Shown here in pieces: positions 6,646 to 8,439 of a stretch of 8,439 nucleotides of DNA (its first letter is position 1; each line of letters begins with the position of its first letter). Position numbers and translations under genes: made by a program. The notes beneath the pieces were generated by a model. The model did no database searches. It saw only the letters and a list, made by a program, of their open reading frames with translations, and was not told where the DNA came from. The stretch is from Dehalococcoidia bacterium. GTDB taxonomy: Bacteria; Chloroflexota; Dehalococcoidia; Dehalococcoidales; E44-bin46. The stretch spans positions 1 through 8,439 of the forward strand of contig SOKA01000042.1 of NCBI GenBank assembly GCA_004376105.1, read 5' to 3'.

Positions 6646-7565
6646 TGGCTTTAACACTAGCTGAAGCAGCCAAACTATCAAACGATATCCTACTTCAAGG
6701 GGTGGTGGAAACCATCGTTAAGGACTCACCCATTCTTCAGCAACTCCCCTTCATAGAGATTGTGGGTAATGGTTTAACCTATAATCAGGAGAAGACCTTG
6801 CCTACCATTGATTTCTATGATGTCGGTGATCCCTGGGTTGAATCAACCCCAACCTTCGAGCAGAAAACGGCGAACCTGAAGATTATGGGTGGCGATGCCG
6901 ATGTCGATAATTTCCTCAAAGCGACGCGAAGTAATATTCAGGATTTGGAGGCAGCCGTTATTGAGCTTAAAACTAAGGCACTCAGGCGTAAGTTCGAAGA
7001 GACCTTCATCTATGGCGATTCTGTGACTAACACTAAGCAGTTCGACGGACTTAAGAAGCTCATTGATACTGCTACTGCCAGCGACCAGATAATAGCTATG
7101 GGGGCTACCGGAGCTACTCTTACCCTGACTAAGCTGGATGAGCTTATTGATACGGTAAAGGGTGGTAAGCCTGATATGCTGCTCATGAGCCGACGCTCGA
7201 GGCGGAAGATTAACGCCCTGGTCAGGGCAGCCGGGGGAATGATGGAGACCGACCGGGATAAATGGGGCAACTTCATCCAGTTGTGGGATGGTATCCCTAT
7301 CGGTATTTCTGACTGGATCCTGGATACCCACGTGCTTACCGGTGGCGTGGAGACAGCAACCACAGGCGGCACTTGCTCCACCATCTATGCCACCCAGTTC
7401 GGGGAGGGAGGCCTTTGCGGCTTAACCAGTCCCGGTCACCTTCAGGTAGAGCCTATCGGCTCACTGGAGACCAAAGACGCCTCAAGAACCAGGATTAAGT
7501 GGTATGTCTCCCTAGCTCTATTTAGCACCATTAAGGTAGCTGCCCTAATTGGGGTTCAGGACTAA
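6645..7565 (+). CDS. Phage major capsid protein (HK97-fold, gp7-like family)
   Basis: The 306-residue coat protein expected to form the icosahedral shell. The N-terminus ALTLAEAAKLSNDILLQGVV, followed by ETIVKDSPILQQLPFIEIVGN and a GLTYNQE strand, is characteristic of a group of phage coat proteins annotated as gp7-like major capsid protein. The WVESTPTFEQKTANLKIMGG region fits the E-loop/spine, RRKFEETFIYGDS begins the P domain, and IKWYVSLALFSTIKVAALIGV closes the beta structure at the C-terminus. There is no N-terminal delta domain of the HK97 type and no protease gene nearby, so maturation by proteolysis is not expected. GGAGGT lies 8 nt before the ATG, which overlaps the scaffold stop by one base. 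Confidence 0.87.
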   Translation: MALTLAEAAKLSNDILLQGVVETIVKDSPILQQLPFIEIVGNGLTYNQEKTLPTIDFYDVGDPWVESTPTFEQKTANLKIMGGDADVDNFLKATRSNIQDLEAAVIELKTKALRRKFEETFIYGDSVTNTKQFDGLKKLIDTATASDQIIAMGATGATLTLTKLDELIDTVKGGKPDMLLMSRRSRRKINALVRAAGGMMETDRDKWGNFIQLWDGIPIGISDWILDTHVLTGGVETATTGGTCSTIYATQFGEGGLCGLTSPGHLQVEPIGSLETKDASRTRIKWYVSLALFSTIKVAALIGVQD

Positions 7566-7591
7566 ACTAACTCGGAATAGGAGGTTAAAAA

Positions 7592-8107
7592 ATGAAAAAG
7601 CAAGAACTAGCTAACTGGCTGTGTCGTTATAGGCTCAGCAAGTATCACCAGGACATTGAGCCCTACCGGGGCCGAGAGGATGAGTTTCACCAGCTCTTTG
7701 AGCCCTATGAGGTTATAGAGGGCGAGGGAAATTGCCTGCTGAACAGCGGCATTGATGAAATCTGGGACTTAGTCACTGGTGCTGTCTCTGGTGCCGACCA
7801 TATCTTTGATAACACCCATGCCCAGATTGGCGTTGGTGATTCCAATACTGCTGCCGAGGCTACCCAGACTGACCTGCAGGCAGTCACCAATAAGACCTAT
7901 AAGGCAATGGAGGCTGGCTATCCTACCTCTACTAGCCAGAAGGCAACCTTTAAGTCTAGCTTTGGCTCTAGCGAGGCTAACTATGCCTGGGAGGAATGGG
8001 TAGTCAAACAGTCAACCAGTGCCATTTGCCTGAACAGAAAGGTTGAGAGCCTGGGCACTAAGAGCACAGGCACTTGGACGCTGGAAGTAGAAATCAGTTT
8101 GAGCTAG
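7592..8107 (+). CDS. Probable phage structural protein (possible head decoration protein)
   Basis: A 171-residue protein lying 26 bp after the major capsid gene, with a strong AGGAGGT site 6 nt before its ATG. The first 40 residues are charged and helical, with a repeated EPY motif (DIEPYRGRE, FEPYEV). From about residue 46 a beta-rich domain follows with conspicuous motifs: GNCLLNSGIDEIWDLVTG, AQIGVGDSNTAAEATQTDLQ, SFGSSEANYAWEEWVV and a C-terminal LNRKVESLGTKSTGTWTLEVEISLS. I recognise this pattern from uncharacterised phage structural proteins but know no proven function. Position after the coat gene suggests a decoration or capsid-fibre protein; a tail or neck component is possible. The stop codon lies inside the arm of the downstream hairpin. 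Confidence 0.7.
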   Translation: MKKQELANWLCRYRLSKYHQDIEPYRGREDEFHQLFEPYEVIEGEGNCLLNSGIDEIWDLVTGAVSGADHIFDNTHAQIGVGDSNTAAEATQTDLQAVTNKTYKAMEAGYPTSTSQKATFKSSFGSSEANYAWEEWVVKQSTSAICLNRKVESLGTKSTGTWTLEVEISLS

Positions 8108-8158
8108 TAGTCTGGGTAAGTGAGGGGAGGGAGGCTAACCCTCCCCTTACGCTACTAG
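8104..8158 (+). terminator. Long imperfect hairpin after the capsid genes (terminator-like, no U-tract)
   Basis: Three nested complementary arms are visible: CTAGTAG (8104-8110) with CTACTAG (8152-8158); GTAA (8116-8119) with TTAC (8147-8150); and GGGGAGGG (8124-8131) with CCCTCCCC (8139-8146) around the 7-nt loop AGGCTAA. The arms are separated by small internal loops on the 5' side. The structure begins at the last codon of the upstream gene and ends at the ribosome site of the next. No T-run follows, so it is better read as an mRNA-stabilising, pausing or attenuating structure than as a classical intrinsic terminator. Confidence 0.6.
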
Positions 8159-8169
8159 AGGGGGAAACA

Positions 8170-8439
8170 ATGCCTGAAATCAGAAAACCAGTAGACATTG
8201 AGCCTGTCTTCAAGCAGGGGGTTTTGGCTGGCAGAAATGCAGTAGACACCTACAGGCAGGCTCATACTGCTTTGCACTCTAAAGGCTGGTATCCAGAAAT
8301 CCATGCTGACCATACACCATTACTTGATACTGCGCTGGATGCCTTTAAGGAGTTAGGCTTTAACTCGCTACAGGAATTCTTTGATGCTAGCTTTTTGCTA
8401 AATATACGAGGGCTTGGTTTTGTAGATGAGGAAGATTTT
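8170..8439 (+). CDS. Partial phage protein of unknown function (runs off window)
   Basis: An ATG at 8170, preceded by GAGGGGG about 5 nt upstream, opens a frame that stays open for 90 codons to the window edge. The visible sequence (MPEIRKPVDIEPVFKQG..., ending FVDEEDF) is mainly helical, with no signal peptide or membrane helix. It includes an ALDAFKELGFNSLQEFFDAS amphipathic stretch. I do not recognise a family. In this position head-completion, connector or virion-associated proteins are common, but nothing in the sequence proves that. Expression may be set apart from the capsid genes by the hairpin that abuts its ribosome site. Confidence 0.65.
   Translation, partial: MPEIRKPVDIEPVFKQGVLAGRNAVDTYRQAHTALHSKGWYPEIHADHTPLLDTALDAFKELGFNSLQEFFDASFLLNIRGLGFVDEEDF

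Noticed and set aside
6843..7384. Long minus-strand open frames (162 and 124 codons) inside the major capsid gene
   Set aside because: They are fully antisense to a well-supported coat gene, have no convincing ribosome site or domain, and overlap each other in different frames.
1..8439. tRNA, rRNA, CRISPR array, insertion sequence or integrase/attachment site
   Set aside because: No cloverleaf-like segment, regularly spaced repeats, transposase motifs or recombinase gene could be seen. The only long repeats are the coding blocks shared by the two surface-protein genes.

Overview
This window is a piece of a tailed double-stranded DNA bacteriophage or prophage, covering the end of the packaging genes and the start of the head genes. 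It is cut at both ends: the large terminase lacks its N-terminus and the last gene runs off the right edge. Bacterial signals are clear throughout, with AGGAGG-type ribosome binding sites, ATG/GTG/TTG starts and sigma70-like promoter hexamers. The host cannot be fixed from sequence alone. The style of the two exported TIG-repeat proteins and of the capsid genes recalls environmental Chloroflexota (Dehalococcoidia-like) genomes and their phages, but that is an inference from memory with modest confidence.

Layout. (1) 1-1038, plus strand: C-terminal part of the terminase large subunit, with Walker B and the RNase H-like nuclease residues. (2) 1059-2684 and 2829-4355, both minus strand: two tandem paralogous secreted, membrane-anchored proteins. 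Each has a signal peptide, about four TIG/Ig-like repeats, one fibronectin-III-like module, one C-terminal transmembrane helix and a short tail with a basic start. They sit head-on against the structural genes and each has its own promoter-like sequence. (3) 4356-4479: a divergent promoter region. (4) 4480-8107, plus strand: a tightly packed operon encoding a Cys-rich HTH protein, portal, scaffold, major capsid protein and a probable structural/decoration protein. (5) A long imperfect RNA hairpin at 8104-8158, then a new partial ORF from 8170.

How it fits together. Portal, scaffold and major capsid protein would build the procapsid, and the terminase would fill it with DNA through the portal. 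No maturation protease or gp7/MuF-type minor head protein lies between portal and capsid, so this is a minimal scaffold-plus-coat head module. The two antisense surface proteins are not virion genes by any visible sign. They look like a moron (lysogenic-conversion) cassette placed between terminase and portal, which would change the envelope surface of the infected host. The inserted cassette would also explain why the head operon begins with its own extended -10 promoter.
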